From Forficula auricularia (taxonomy: Eukaryota; Arthropoda; Insecta; Dermaptera; Forficulidae): DNA of 64,000 bases. The notes under the pieces are model-generated. The model had not been told where the DNA came from and made no database searches. It worked only from the letters and a program-made list of their open reading frames with translations. The position numbers were made by a program, and so were the translations under genes. Below, piece after piece: positions 1 to 9,854 of this stretch; within the stretch, counting starts at the first letter, position 1; each line of letters starts with the position of its first letter. Location: assembly GCA_024734495.1 (NCBI GenBank), contig JALMQS010000099.1, forward strand, positions 72,911,764-72,975,763, read 5' to 3'.

Positions 1-877
1 TTTTGAGATATTTCGAAAAAAGAAGGAAAAAAAACACTTTTTTTATGCACGATTACAATATTTGACCATACCCTGTATGGTAAAGTAAACATTTAATAAT
101 GTAATTATTTGTCTCCAAGATGACGCCCAAGGGCCCGTGTAGGGGGGCACAGACTGCAGACCCGCACGCCCGACTCGCACTTGGCCGGCATATTGATTTA
201 ATTTCGGAGATATAAGAAAGTATGTTTGAATGACGTATCACTTTTCGTGACACCCTGAACGCCTTAGGGTACGAGTACTAGCATATATAGTTATTCCCGT
301 GAAAATACATGTTGTAATGTATTTTATTGCTTTTTATTATAAATCAAAAAAAATATATATATATAGGTATATATATTTTTATTGAATATATTTCAACCTT
401 TTTGATGTTGCAAGATACAATAGGGATACACACACCTAAATAAAAAAAAATAACAAGCAAAAGAATATCCTGACAAATTCCTAAAACATGATTTGTAGTT
501 GTTGTTTCACACTTATCACTTGGGGGAATAATTTAATACACCGAAGAGTTAGCGCAGGCTCGTTAGTCAGTGTCAGTGGGCGACATTATGTTAGATAGGT
601 ACGTTAGGACTAGGTAGGTACCAAATTTCAAGACTCCATAAAAGGAAAGAGCAAGTTCATTTCTATGCAAATGCCCTTCCTTCTATATATAGGAATAAAA
701 AAATTCTTTGTTCTTTAAAACGTGAACTTTCACCTCAAAATATAGGAATTAATTGACAAGTGAGAAACGTTATTTAATATACTATATAATCAATTTAAAA
801 AGGGATCATTAATTTTATAATATTACATTAAAATCTAAGCAAGTTAAAATATCTATAAATTAAATCCTTCTATCGTA
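1..877. other. Non-genic AT-rich start of window
   Basis: I see no gene here. The only compositional anomaly is the GC-rich patch listed at 121-195. The rest is low-complexity AT-rich DNA with short A/T runs and an AT microsatellite near 355-380. Confidence 0.6.
121..195 (-). repeat. GC-rich fragment of a dispersed insect-type repeat
   Basis: A GC-rich island in AT-rich surroundings. On the minus strand it contains GGCCAAGTGCGAGTCGG, which I recall from a widespread insect interspersed repeat that also carries GACAGACAGAC blocks. That assignment is from memory of the family, not from a search. No reading frame of note. Confidence 0.35.
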
Positions 878-1291
878 TCTTATCGTATTAAACGAGCAAT
901 TCTTGTATATACTAAAATAGAATCGGTTTCTCGAAAACGTCTCTAACGAATTGGATGAAATTCACTGGTTAGGGGGTTTTTGTATTGACATTTCGATCTG
1001 TCACAGTCTCATCTTCGGCTAAATTGTTTTTGATGGATTTTTTGTTAATTGAAATAATTATTCACAGGTGGTTGTTTGAATATTTTGTCTCGATAAAAAT
1101 GTTTAATTACATTTTTATTCAATTTCCTTTTAATAATTAATTGGGTGTTTTTAATTTTAAATCCCACAAATGGATCATTACAAGTATTATTATATATTAG
1201 AATTTACTAATTTAATTAATTTAAGGTATTTTTCAATTTTCTATAAAATATTTATTTATTTCTTTATCTTAAAAAATCCGAGAATTCGAAG

Positions 1292-1433
1292 GATCGTTCC
1301 TCCTTCTTCAGGATTTAAAAAGGTCAACGAAAGAACCTCCATGTTTATTAATATTATTTTTAATTGCAATTATATTCAAAACTTTGTGGCCAGTGATACG
1401 TCTTGATGAAGGCCATAGTGGGTCAAAACGCTT
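1292..1433. other. Decayed hammerhead-like motifs (PLE debris)
   Basis: On the minus strand near 1292-1318 there is CTGAAGA, a helix-II-like GGAGG...CCTTC stretch and GAAT instead of GAAA. On the plus strand at 1400-1433 there is TTGATGA, GGCC...GGGTC and AAAAC instead of GAAAC. Both look like mutated versions of the motifs listed elsewhere and would not be expected to cleave. Confidence 0.35.
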
Positions 1434-1450
1434 GAAAAAATAATATATAA

Positions 1451-1574
1451 TTTTTAAGGATTTAGGTGTCGGTTCTAGGTGAAACATTATAAGTAACTTA
1501 TGAGGAGAATTTTCTAGGTTAGGTTTCAGTTCCTTTTGTGAAACCTAAACTAGAAAATGCTCCTCATAAGTTAC
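1451..1574 (-). mobile_element. Minimal 124-bp foldback retroelement with PLE-type tail
   Basis: Bounded by a perfect 13-bp duplication AAATAATATATAA (1438-1450 and 1575-1587). On the minus strand it reads arm (GTAACTTATGAGGAG), short spacer, inverted arm (CTCCTCATAAGTTAC), then a unique tail TGTTTCACCTAGAACCGACA. The same tail ends the PLE at 3857-4753. It is the smallest member of the arm-arm-tail family in this window and carries no hammerhead core. Insertion by target-primed synthesis is inferred from the duplication length and one-sided tail. Confidence 0.7.
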
Positions 1575-1764
1575 AAATAATATATAAATTAAATTTTATT
1601 TTATTTTGGCTGCGAATAAAAATCGACCTTTTTACCTGAATTTAAAATTATTAATAATATTAATATATCGCTTTTAACTGAATCAAAAAATTACCGAGCA
1701 TCGCTCGGTGTTCCAGGTACTACTTATTATAATCAGCTTCCGAGTCGACGCGGAAGTGAATTTT

Positions 1765-1905
1765 TTTAATTTTAAAACCCACTAATAGTTCATGATAAAT
1801 AAAATTTATTAAAATTAGGGAATGAGGAAAAAGCCACTAATAGTTCTTGACAAATAAAATTAATAAAAATTAGGATATTTAAATTATTATTTTAAAACGC
1901 ACTAC
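1765..1905 (-). repeat. Two dispersed monomers of the 71-bp satellite family
   Basis: Two diverged copies, reverse complement of the unit that forms the array at 44080-45200 (core TTATTTGTCAT, ACTATTAGTGGG, TTTTAAAA). A further solitary monomer lies at 53400-53475. Flanking text (GCGGAAGTGAA) also resembles the right flank of the large array. Confidence 0.6.
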
Positions 1906-1916
1906 CTAGTCCAGGG

Positions 1917-1950
1917 GGACGTTTCGAAAGCTCTTCCTGCCTTCTTGAGG
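1917..1950 (-). ncRNA. Degenerate hammerhead-like motif
   Basis: Minus strand carries CTCAAGA (G to C change in the CUGANGA box), a possible AAGGC/GCTTTC helix II and GAAACGTC. The altered box predicts an inactive copy. Confidence 0.3.
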
Positions 1951-2097
1951 AATTAAAATATTATAAATTGGATTCTTTTAAGGATCTTAGGCCATTATTT
2001 AAGGAGCTGGAGAGGTTTAAAGATTCTAAAGACAAACAATTTGGATATTGGGTTCTTGGACTTGAGAAAATAATAAAATGCCAATTTTCCAAAAGTT

Positions 2098-2140
2098 GCA
2101 ACACGTTTCGTCGTATATTTTTCGACTTCGTCAGGCAATT
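2098..2140 (-). ncRNA. Hammerhead-like motif, left outer arm
   Basis: Minus strand: box CTGACGA, helix II GTCG/CGAC with an eight- to nine-base loop, then GAAAC. The next triplet is GTG, which breaks the NUH cleavage rule, so this copy may be inactive. An extra A sits between the box and helix II, as in the other families here. Confidence 0.4.
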
Positions 2141-2430
2141 TTTAGGATCAGCTTTCTCATTGATAGATATATTATACAGACCATTAGACTGGATTTTGCA
2201 ATGACATAATTGACAAGGATTAAACAAACTTAATATAAAATATTATTTTTAAAACTAAAGTTTTGAGCATCTTTTTTTGAAAATAGTTGGAAGTTTTTTC
2301 AAAAAATCAGCTCGGGTTCAGATTAACCAATATGTATTTTAAAAGAGAAAGAATTCAATCAATTTTTTTCGGACACATTCTAAGATTTTAGTAGAAATAT
2401 GATTAAATTGCAATATCAGAGGGGATTCAT

Positions 2431-2488
2431 CCCCTCAGGAGTCGAACCTGAGAACTAACATGCTATCCGGGCAGTCAGCTCACACCCT
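2431..2488 (-). tRNA. tRNA-like sequence (SINE-type head or pseudo-tRNA)
   Basis: Minus strand has a B-box-like GGTTCGACTCC inside a paired arm CTCAG...CTGAG and an upstream GTGAGCTGACTGCCCGG. It resembles the tRNA-like arms at 52331-52388 and 52437-52494. No full cloverleaf can be drawn, so it is a tRNA-derived repeat rather than a working tRNA. Confidence 0.45.
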
Positions 2489-2921
2489 CAAAAAAAAGAT
2501 TGATTGAATTCGTTCTCTTTTAAAATACATCTTGTTTAATCTGAACACGAGCTGATTTTTTGAAAAAACCTCCAACTATTTTCAAAAAAAGATGCTCAAA
2601 ACTTTAGTTTTAAATTTAAATAAGAGGACTTGTATGAAAAACTTTTTTCATTTTAAGCTAAATTTTTTAATTTCCGTTATAGAAGAATGGAGTAAAAATT
2701 TTCTATTATAAAAAATTAATATTAATATAATAGAAAATTTCTATTATATTAATATAATATTTATTAATATTTATTAATATTAATTTTTTATTTATTAATA
2801 TTTATTCTATTATTATATTGCTTTTATATTAAGTTTGTTTAATCCTTGTCAATTATGTCATTGCAAAATCCAGTCTAATGGTCTGTATAATATATCTATC
2901 AATGAGAAAGCTGATCCTAAA

Positions 2922-2965
2922 AATTGCCTGAAGAAGTCGAAAAATATACGACGAAACGTGTAGCA
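2922..2965 (+). ncRNA. Hammerhead-like motif, right outer arm
   Basis: Box CTGAAGA (2928-2934), helix II GTCG/CGAC, GAAAC (2953-2957) followed by GTG. Inverted partner of 2098-2140. The cleavage triplet is again GTG. Confidence 0.4.
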
Positions 2966-3022
2966 ACTTTTGGAAAATTAGCTTTTAATTATTTCCTTAA
3001 GTCCAAGATCCCAATATCCAGC

Positions 3023-3845
3023 CTAATTATTTTCAAAGATGGACGATAACAACTCAAATTTTATTAATCTTCTAAATATCTCTAATTTCGATGGATAATA
3101 ATAGAAAATACAAATAATATCGTTGAACTTACTGTTATGGAGAGAAGTTTGAAAATTATGAAACGAGTCTCTTACCTGAAACAAAAATAAAAACAAATAT
3201 TAGTTATGAAATTATTATTATTATTATTATGTGTAGTAGTAGTTGAAGTAGTAAAAGGAGCGGATTTATAGGTGCTAAAAAAGTTACAAATAGGCATTAA
3301 AATATGTCATTTGGGCACTTAAAGAAAAAAGTCAGACACGTTTTCATATTATCAGATCAAATATGTTATTTGAAAAGTTATATTTAATATATGAAATAAG
3401 TCGTGTGGTCGGGGATAAGGTTTTTTAAAAACGATTTTATTCAAAATAATCCCCTTTTTGGGAATCGTACAAGACTTATTGAGTTACACTTTGAGGTTTA
3501 CACTTTAAAGGTGATTTATAATTATGATATGAAGATTTATGTCAGGATTCTTAAATGGTAAGAGAATTATTTGTAAACGTGTTTGTCAATGATTCAAATG
3601 AATCCCACATTTTAGAGAAGGGCTTTTGGAAGAGCCTCCGGCTTCAATGGAGCAAAATGTTCAATGAGCTCGAGAGCTGGTGGCTTATATAGACAATATG
3701 CTGCATAGTCAGCGATATGACTGACGTCATGGAAAGTGCTTATGTGTGCAGGATATACGACTATAACTTATATGTATATATTTTATCTATTGCAAAAGAT
3801 TCCGCATGCCCAGTCTTAGAAAACACATTATTGTATATTTTAAGG
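3023..3845. other. Non-genic interval
   Basis: No coding or repeat family recognised apart from short A/T-rich runs. The apparent N-terminal half of an ORF starting at 3717 lies in this host sequence; the PLE itself begins after the duplication at 3846-3856. Confidence 0.5.
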
Positions 3846-3856
3846 GGTTATTATTT

Positions 3857-4307
3857 TTATACCCTTAGATCATATGGAATCACTCCTGCTTTATACAACA
3901 ACAACAATTTAGGCTCCCAATTAATTAACAATAAAATAGACAACATTGATAAATTAGACAAATCAGGAGTGTATAAATTAACTTGTCAAGATTGTGATGC
4001 TTTTTATATTGGGCAGACAGGTCGCGCTTTCAAAATACGTTACTCCGAGCATGTAAGAGCCCTTAATCATCTCAACAAATCCGATAACATTAATTTAGAT
4101 TCGACCTCAGCCTTCGCAATTCACTTACATGAATCTAACCATTCAACCTCTAATAATAACCCTATCCCCATTCATTTTGAAAGAAAATGCCTTAAATTGG
4201 ACCTCTTGGAATCCACCGAAATAAAAATAGCCCTCTCTAATAATTCAAATATTTTAAATAATCAATTGGAAGTGTATAAAAATACAATTATTGATTATAT
4301 GTTATAA
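3857..4307 (+). pseudogene. PLE GIY-YIG endonuclease domain (C-terminal fragment)
   Basis: C-terminal domain of a PLE polyprotein, which nicks target DNA. In the ORF numbered from 3717, the GIY variant is GVY at residues 84-86, a CxxC pair at 90/93, YIG at 97-99, then GQTGR and an FKIRYSEH block with the conserved Arg at 108. An HLHESNH histidine cluster lies at 136-142 and an E/E pair at 165/168 is a candidate catalytic acid. CCHH-type residues between GIY and YIG regions are known for PLE nucleases. The domain reads open to its TAA stop, but lacks the reverse transcriptase; residues before about 48 come from flanking DNA. Confidence 0.85.
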
Positions 4308-4590
4308 TAAATTAAATAAACATTCCTTCCATTGTTTGCACATTGAATATACTAGGGTAATTGCACTCTCTCATGTACCTTTCAAGTTGTACCTTCTCAG
4401 GTACTTGTCCATTCGTTATTATAATAGCACGTATAGATCCCTTTCAGCCAGTTCAAATCTCAATAGAAAATATTAATTCTTAGAACAACTTCTCCTCTTC
4501 CCCTACTTTCCCCTCACCACATACAGTTAAAATTTTTTTTAAAAATTCTTACTTGTAAAACTATTTTTCCAATATATAATCAGTTTTCTT

Positions 4591-4632
4591 AGACTCCTGA
4601 TGATGGGCTAACCCCCGAAATATATCGAATTC
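4591..4632 (+). ncRNA. Hammerhead-like motif of PLE1
   Basis: CTGATGA box at 4597-4603, helix II GGG/CCC, GAAA at 4617-4620, then the palindromic helix III segment ATATAT and an ATC triplet. Helix I pairs only partly (CTC with GAA). One extra T separates the box from helix II. PLEs are known to carry hammerhead motifs at this place; activity of this copy is uncertain. Confidence 0.5.
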
Positions 4633-4764
4633 AAAACTCAATTTTGTTTTATTTCTTTTTTTGTGAAACCTACCTCGTATCTTACTCAAGTTTTATTATT
4701 ATATTAAAATGTTTCACCTAGAACCAACACCGAACTCCTTAAAAGTTATAAAAGGTTATTATTT

Positions 4765-5194
4765 GTTGTCTTTTTAAACGTTCTAGCTCACAAACCAAAT
4801 TGGGCCAAAAATTAAGCGAGGGGAGGGTTTTTAATAACACCAGACAACAAAACATTCTTTCCGTAAACTTAACAATGGATTCCAATAGAGTTTTATACGC
4901 TGATTATCATGTAATTTCCCGAGTTTTTGACCTATTTTTGAGACCCATTAGATAAAATGAGACAATAAAAGAGTGTGTCTTCTAAGCTGGAAAAATAATT
5001 TTTTAAATTTATTTATAACGAGACTATAGTTTTGAGGGGTTTGCCACCTTCATCAGTCAACCGACCATCGAGGGACATCGCAGTATCTTGATTTTCCAAA
5101 TTATAATCAAGAAGGCTTTAAAAGGCTATTCACCCGACCACCGAGGGACATCGCACACTCCTCTTCTAGATTACACTGCTCGATAAAAATTAAA
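4765..5194. other. Interval with a decayed hammerhead-like motif
   Basis: Sequence at 4790-4950 resembles one arm of the palindrome 5195-5810 (shared AATGGATTCCA and GATTATCATG). On the minus strand at 5021-5060 there is CTGATGA and ACTATAGTC but AAAAC in place of GAAAC, so the core is broken. Two direct repeats of an ACCGAGGGACATCGCA-like string follow at about 5065-5155. Confidence 0.4.
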
Positions 5195-5810
5195 CAAAAT
5201 TTTCCCCCGTAAACCTAACAATGGATTCCAGTAGAGTTTTATAAGGTGATTATCATGCAATTTTCCGATTTTTTATAACACGTCAGAGTTTTGACATATT
5301 CTCGGTCAAAATGACGAAAAAGACCATTTTGACCTATTTTCGAGTCCCATTAAATATTAAACAGCAATATTTGAAATCAAAATATTTTGTTGACGTAATA
5401 GAAAAAAGCTTCCACTTTGATTTTCAAATTACCACTTGAATTTAGCTCAAGTAGAACTGGAGTTATAAGTAAAAAACTAAGACCTTATGTTTTTATCTTT
5501 AGAATCACGGAGTTTTAGTTTTTTTACTTATAACTCGAGTTCTAATTGAGCTAAATTCATGTGGTTATTTGAAAATCAAAGAGGAAGCTGTTTTCTATTA
5601 CGTCAACAAAATATTTTGATTTCAAATATTGCTGTTTAATATTTAATGGAACTCAAAAATAGGGTCAAACTGGCAATTTTCTTCATTTTGACCGGTAATA
5701 TCTCAAAACTCTGACCTGTTGTAAAAAATTGGGAACTTGCATGATAATCAGCGTATAAAACTCTGCCGGAATCCATTGTTAAGTTTACGGGGATAATTTT
5801 TGTTTAGTAG
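5195..5810. repeat. 0.6-kb near-perfect palindrome
   Basis: Arms of about 300 bp meet near 5505; both ends carry AACAATGGATTCC next to a GTAAAC/GTTTAC string. No ORF and no hammerhead core. A partial extra arm at 4790-4950 suggests a repeated insertion. I could not fix a target duplication. Confidence 0.7.
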
Positions 5811-6465
5811 TAGATTTGGATCAAAGTTTGTACAATCAGCGCAGGGGGCAGGTTTATAGCAAGTTTATGGCAAAGTTATGAGACCTGTTTGAAAATGTCC
5901 TTGTTAATTCATCAAAATTTATAAACTAAATTGTCTAAATTTACAAAATGGCTTCTCTTCGGCCGGATATATAGTATGGTAGACAAGAGAGATGAACAAC
6001 ATTGTGTGAAATGTAGATAAGAGAGGAGTTTGAGTTGAACGCATAACTTTGCATGAGCAATTGAGAGAGTGGCGCAGATGGCATGAGAAACGAGTCTTTG
6101 GGAATTGGTAGAGGTAGGTGAGGGGGGTATGGCAGGAAACGCGGAGGTATCTCTCTAATGGCAGAGGTATCCAACAGCTATAACTCTTGCTGAATAGCCA
6201 GCCAGCCAGGCTATTGTATCAGGTTGACCAGCGAGGATAAACTCTTACCTTAACTCACCACCAACACGTGGAATCCCATTGATCCAAGACAGACAGACAG
6301 ACAGTGCTGCCTATTTTATTCACTGAGAATGTGAACTGAATTTTGAACTCAACTCGGATTACCCTATGACTTAAAAGGTGTTTGAAAAACAATAAAAAAA
6401 AATATATACCTAGACAAAATTCTTAATTAATATGATGAAATTGATACAAATAAACATATACCTAT
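5811..6465. other. Non-genic interval
   Basis: No gene recognised. Contains a short AGACAGACAGACAGACAG run near 6290-6303 and mixed-complexity sequence around 5990-6200 with no convincing coding potential. Confidence 0.5.
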
Positions 6466-6657
6466 GGGGCATTCCACGTCACATAGGACGCAAAAACTAT
6501 ACGTGGTAAAATTTTGAAATTTTTTTGATCACCCGTTTAATAGATATCGAATTTCGGTTTTTCGCTCATAACTTCTTTAAAAATTGGTCCAAATTCAAAC
6601 ATTTTTTTTGTTTTAAATTTTTGTTTTCTTACATACTTTTTAGAAATAAATACAAAA

Positions 6658-7250
6658 TAAACTGCAACAGATCGTTGCTAAACTTTATCCAAATTCATTT
6701 GAAATATTAATATGTTCTTGAGTAAAGTTCTTTAAAATATAATTTTACTAAAAACTTTATTTACCTTTTTTGTGGTCCCCAAGATACTTAATTAGGATAT
6801 TAAATTTCATCAAAATTGGTTAAGTCATTTTCAAGATATTTAGAAAAAACTAAAAAAGTACTGAAATAAAGTACTAATGTTTATGGACCGATATGTACCA
6901 AAAACTAATCAGCGCTTCATTTTGTTAAAATACTGGTAGGTTTTCAATTTCAATTCATTCGGTAGAACGGTGTGAAAAAATCGTGACGAAAAAAACGATA
7001 CACACACACATCCATCCACCCATCCCCACGCACTTCCAAAAAAAATGGCACTTTTTGGCCTCTCGACGAGATTCCAGGTAATTTTTGGCAAAACCGTCAC
7101 GTGCTAAAATTCAATCTCATTGAATACTTCAATTTGTGACTTTAATTGAGTCTATGGGTTCCGTAGTCTTTACCTGAGGACCCTTTGAAGTCGCGCTTGC
7201 CTCGAGAGCGATTCCAATACTTTCTCCCATACTTCGCATTGGATAAAGTA
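6658..7250 (-). mobile_element. HINE/DINE-like (Helentron-type) non-autonomous element, copy 1
   Basis: On the minus strand it starts TACTTTATCCAATGCGAAG, and near its 3' end has the inverted counterpart TTGGATAAAGTT followed by hairpin GCAACGATCCGTTGC (this copy has one change) and AGTTTAT. A CATCCATCC-type microsatellite lies inside. A 5' terminus repeated inverted just before a 3' hairpin, plus internal microsatellite, is the known plan of Helentron-derived HINEs. Other copies: 14143-15318, 33153-33748, 45580-46175. Non-coding. Confidence 0.6.
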
Positions 7251-7363
7251 AAAAATTATTTAAAGTTGAATGTAATGGAAGGCAGCCCAGAGGTAGTGAG
7301 GAAAGAAAAAATTAACACATATAAAATAAGATGTAATTTATTGGAATCCTTCCTCCTTTCCTT

Positions 7364-7410
7364 TCAAACCGACGTTTCGGAGGATTTTTCCCTCCTTCTT
7401 CAGGGTTTCA
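7364..7410 (-). ncRNA. Hammerhead-like ribozyme motif, left arm of A
   Basis: Minus strand: helix I AAACC/GGTTT (five pairs, then three more after one mismatch), CTGAAGA, helix II GGAGG/CCTCC, GAAAC then GTC. Helix III would be the palindrome ACGT shared between two molecules. One unpaired A precedes helix II. Confidence 0.55.
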
Positions 7411-7663
7411 AAGGGTCAATGAATGAAACAAATAAAATGTTTCCTTCTTCTCTCCACAGTAGTGTTCAAAAACTTTCTTTATTTTTAACAAAGTCATAGA
7501 AAAACAATTTTTTTCTCGTTTTCTTAATTAGATAGCTAAAATTAAAATTAAGAAAAGGAGAAAAAATTGTTTTTCTATGACTTTGTTAAAAATAAAGATA
7601 GTTTTTGAACACTACTGTGGAGAGAAGAAGGAAACATTTTATTTGTTTCATTCATTGACCCTT

Positions 7664-7710
7664 TGAAACCCTGAAGAAGGAGGGAACAATCCTCCGAAAC
7701 GTCGGTTTGA
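7664..7710 (+). ncRNA. Hammerhead-like ribozyme motif, right arm of A
   Basis: Inverted partner of 7364-7410: CTGAAGA 7671-7677, GAAA 7696-7699, cleavage triplet GTC directly after GAAAC, helix I AAACC/GGTTT. Confidence 0.55.
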
Positions 7711-8586
7711 AAGGAAAGGAGGAAGGATTCCAATAAATTACACCTTATTTTATATGTGTTAATTTTTCTTTCCTCACTACCTCTGGGCTGCCTTCCATTA
7801 CATTCAATTAAAATTTCTACCAGTCCGTCTCTCTCCAGAGAAAATTTCGTTGCAAAAAAAAATTATTTAAAGTGTTTTTATATGCGATTTTTGACTTTGA
7901 AAATTTTAATCTTGTTTTTGAAACTGTATGTACTCTTCAAATTTTTTGATAATTTTTTTATTTTTAACTTCTATTCATTCTAAAAATTTGAAGACTGGGT
8001 TGTGATAGTGGGCCTATAATAATTACTATTTTATTTCGATTTTTGAAAATTTGGAAAAAAAAATTATTTGCTATTAACCATTAGATATTAAAACCACTTT
8101 TTGATAATGAGTTCTCTTTTTTTTTTAGTTATTTTGAATTGATTTTTATCGTTAACAGGTGTTTAAAATAAATAATTAGTATTTTAGATTGTTGAAAGAA
8201 AATCAAAATCGAAAAAAATGGTAATTATCATAGGACCACTATCAACACACGGTCTTAAAATTTGTAGAATGAATAGAAGTTTAAAATAAAAAAAATTATC
8301 AAAAAAATCGAAGAGTAGGTACATCCATTTTCAAAAACAAGATTAAAATTATCAAACTCAAAAATCGCATATAAAAACACTTTAAATTAGAAAAAAAAAA
8401 TTGAATTTGGACTATTTTTGAAGAAGTTATCAGCGAAAACCCGAAATTCGATATCTTTTAAACGAGTGATCAAAAAAATTTCAAAATTTATCAGAAAGAG
8501 TTTTTAGATGGGTACTAAAAAATGTCCAAAAATGAAGGAAATCAAAAATTAAAAATTTTCAAACTGTGTGATTTGGCGTGGCCCTC

Positions 8587-9328
8587 TATATACAGGGTGT
8601 CCCGTATCACAACGATAAGCGGTGAACAGGGGATAGACCAGTTTATGATGGTCCAGAGCAAAAAATTTTTTAATAAAAGTCTTATAATTTTCGAGTTATA
8701 GGCATTTTTTTGAAAATGGTGAAAATTGCTACCCTGCCCTAAATAATGAGATGCTGTGGCTACAAATTTACATATTTTATTAGTCTAATTTTTGTTACGC
8801 AATCCTGAATAATCCTGCTATTGACTAGAATCCAAAATAAAACCATAAGTAGATACTATACTTTTAGAGAAAAAAAATATTTTTGCCTGACTTTTGTTTT
8901 AAAAAAATTTCATCAGCTAACTTTAAATCATCTTTAATGTAAAAAAAAAACTCTAGTAAGCAAGTTATTTAAAATATTGGCCCATTTAGTCGAGATTTCA
9001 AAATTATACAACACTTTGTACTTCATTCTTAACAAAAAAAATATTTGTATTTTTTTGGCAAAATTAGCTAATTTAAAAACACTATTTTGATAGTGTTTAT
9101 TTATTTTTATTATGTCCTATCTTAAGTGAACTAATCTTTTGGCTATTATTAATGTCTATAATAGTCAAAGATTAGTTCAATTAAGATGCGACATAATTGA
9201 TTAACATATTAAATAAATAAACACAGTCTCAGTGGACTAGGCAAATAGAAATTAAATAATGCAAAAAGCTTTTAATTGAAATCACTATTTACATTTACGA
9301 CATAAATATAAATCAATTTTGCTTTACA
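8587..9328. repeat. Unassigned repeat-like interval with a hairpin at 9112-9196
   Basis: Begins TACAGGGTGTCCCGTATC, a terminus type seen on many insect elements. At 9112-9196 about 40-bp arms (TATGTCCTATCTTAA and its inverse) form a long hairpin containing GAACTAATCTTT. No coding evidence. Confidence 0.4.
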
Positions 9329-9336
9329 GTCTAGAT

Positions 9337-9846
9337 CAGTGGTTCCCTACCTGGGGGCAATCGCCCCCAAGTGGGCGATTTGGGTTAACAGGGGGGCGAT
9401 AAATAAGTGGGGGCGATTGGGGGGCGATGAATAACTGAAACAACAGATGTCAATAATAAATTCATTGATAGAGGTTTTTCTATATTTCGACTTTGCGTGG
9501 GAATTTTCCAAGAGAGTAATTTCTAGAAAATAGGCAGGCTTCAATATTTATAACGCCCTGGTGATTAAGGATTCAACCAATAAGAAGGTTTTTGAGGAAT
9601 TTCCACTCAAAAAGTCTATCAATTTTCAAGACACAAGCAAGTCAGTTTTTAAGTCAGTAGAAGTTCATGCACTATGGATTCAAAGAAGAAGTGTCGTCAA
9701 TACTCAGCTAAAATAATAAAACTTCTTTAGTATTTACACTTTACTTCAAATTAAAATTAGGCATACAATGAAAATGAAAAGGGGGCGATAGGTGTTAGTC
9801 AACCTCCAGAAAGGGGCGATGGGCCACAAAAGGTTGGAAACCACTG
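9337..9846. mobile_element. Non-autonomous hAT element, 510 bp
   Basis: Perfect 8-bp duplication GTCTAGAT (9329-9336 and 9847-9854). Terminal inverted repeats CAGTGGTTCCCTACC and, on the other strand, CAGTGGTTTCCAACC. Sub-terminal GGGGGCGAT repeats lie at both ends. 8-bp duplication with CAGNGG-type ends is diagnostic of hAT. No transposase coding recognised inside. Confidence 0.85.
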
Positions 9847-9854
9847 GTCTAGAT

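Larger units (their letters stand above)
878..1720 (+). mobile_element. Helitron-like element, copy 1 (non-autonomous)
   Basis: Starts TCTTATCGTATTAAACGAGC after an A and ends with the hairpin CCGAGCATCGCTCGG followed by TGTTCCAGGTAC before a T. The ends match the copies at 22555-23335 and 27481-28311, including the inner stretch with TTTCTCGAAAACG and a GTTAGGGGGTTTTTG block. AT-target insertion, no terminal inverted repeat and a 3' hairpin fit the Helitron superfamily, but the usual CTRR 3' end is absent. No Rep/helicase coding is present. It carries PLE-derived insertions between about 1290 and 1587. Confidence 0.6.
2037..3022. repeat. Nested inverted repeat (two arm pairs) around a tRNA-like sequence
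   Basis: Outer arms about 2037-2238 and 2827-3022 are reverse complements. Inner arms 2246-2369 and 2492-2617 are a second, unrelated pair enclosing the tRNA-like sequence at 2431-2488. Between inner and outer right arms (2690-2820) is an AT hairpin-rich stretch built from TATTAATAT. The two short ORFs here are artefacts of the arms. Likely a foldback element inserted in another. Confidence 0.7.
3857..4753 (+). mobile_element. 5'-truncated Penelope-like element (PLE1)
   Basis: Flanked by an 11-bp duplication GGTTATTATTT (3846-3856 and 4754-4764). Order: GIY-YIG endonuclease coding end, about 280 bp of 3' UTR, a hammerhead-like motif at 4591-4632, a TGTGAAACCTACC block, and the terminal tail TGTTTCACCTAGAACCAACA. 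The reverse transcriptase part is missing. 5' truncation plus variable-length duplications is typical of PLE insertion. The tail recurs at 1451-1574, 14690-14715, 15355-15400, 27205-27235, 31484-31500, 32004-32020 and 57828-57865. Confidence 0.8.
7266..7857 (+). mobile_element. Hammerhead-bearing foldback retroelement A
   Basis: A 542-bp near-perfect palindrome (7266-7807, centre near 7536) followed by a one-sided tail of about 50 nt (ACCAGTCCGTCTCTC...TTCGTTGC) and an A run. Flanked by ATTATTTAAAG at 7255-7265 and 7862-7872. The two short ORFs in it are arm artefacts. A second copy with its own duplication is at 35079-35578. The tail only at the 3' side and the duplication indicate retro-insertion. 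Confidence 0.8.
6466..8586. mobile_element. TIR element, copy 1, with two nested insertions
   Basis: Left end GGGGCATTCCACGTCACA and right end (reverse complement) GAGGGCCACGCCAAATCACA match the sister at 58113-59563. TA on both outer sides suggests a TA duplication, as for Tc1/mariner-like MITEs. The body is itself largely an inverted repeat. Two insertions sit at one spot: the HINE-like element 6658-7250 and the hammerhead foldback element 7266-7857. The sister copy keeps the uninterrupted site AAAAATTATTTAAAG near 58330. Confidence 0.65.

Noticed and set aside
5021..5060. Hammerhead motif on the minus strand
   Set aside because: Core GAAAC is changed to AAAAC, so it is kept only as decayed debris, not as a ribozyme candidate.
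7185..7499. 104-residue ORF, with a related 70-residue ORF at 35130
   Set aside because: Both lie in the left arms of foldback elements A and C; similarity is due to the repeat, with no protein family and mirrored frames in the other arm.
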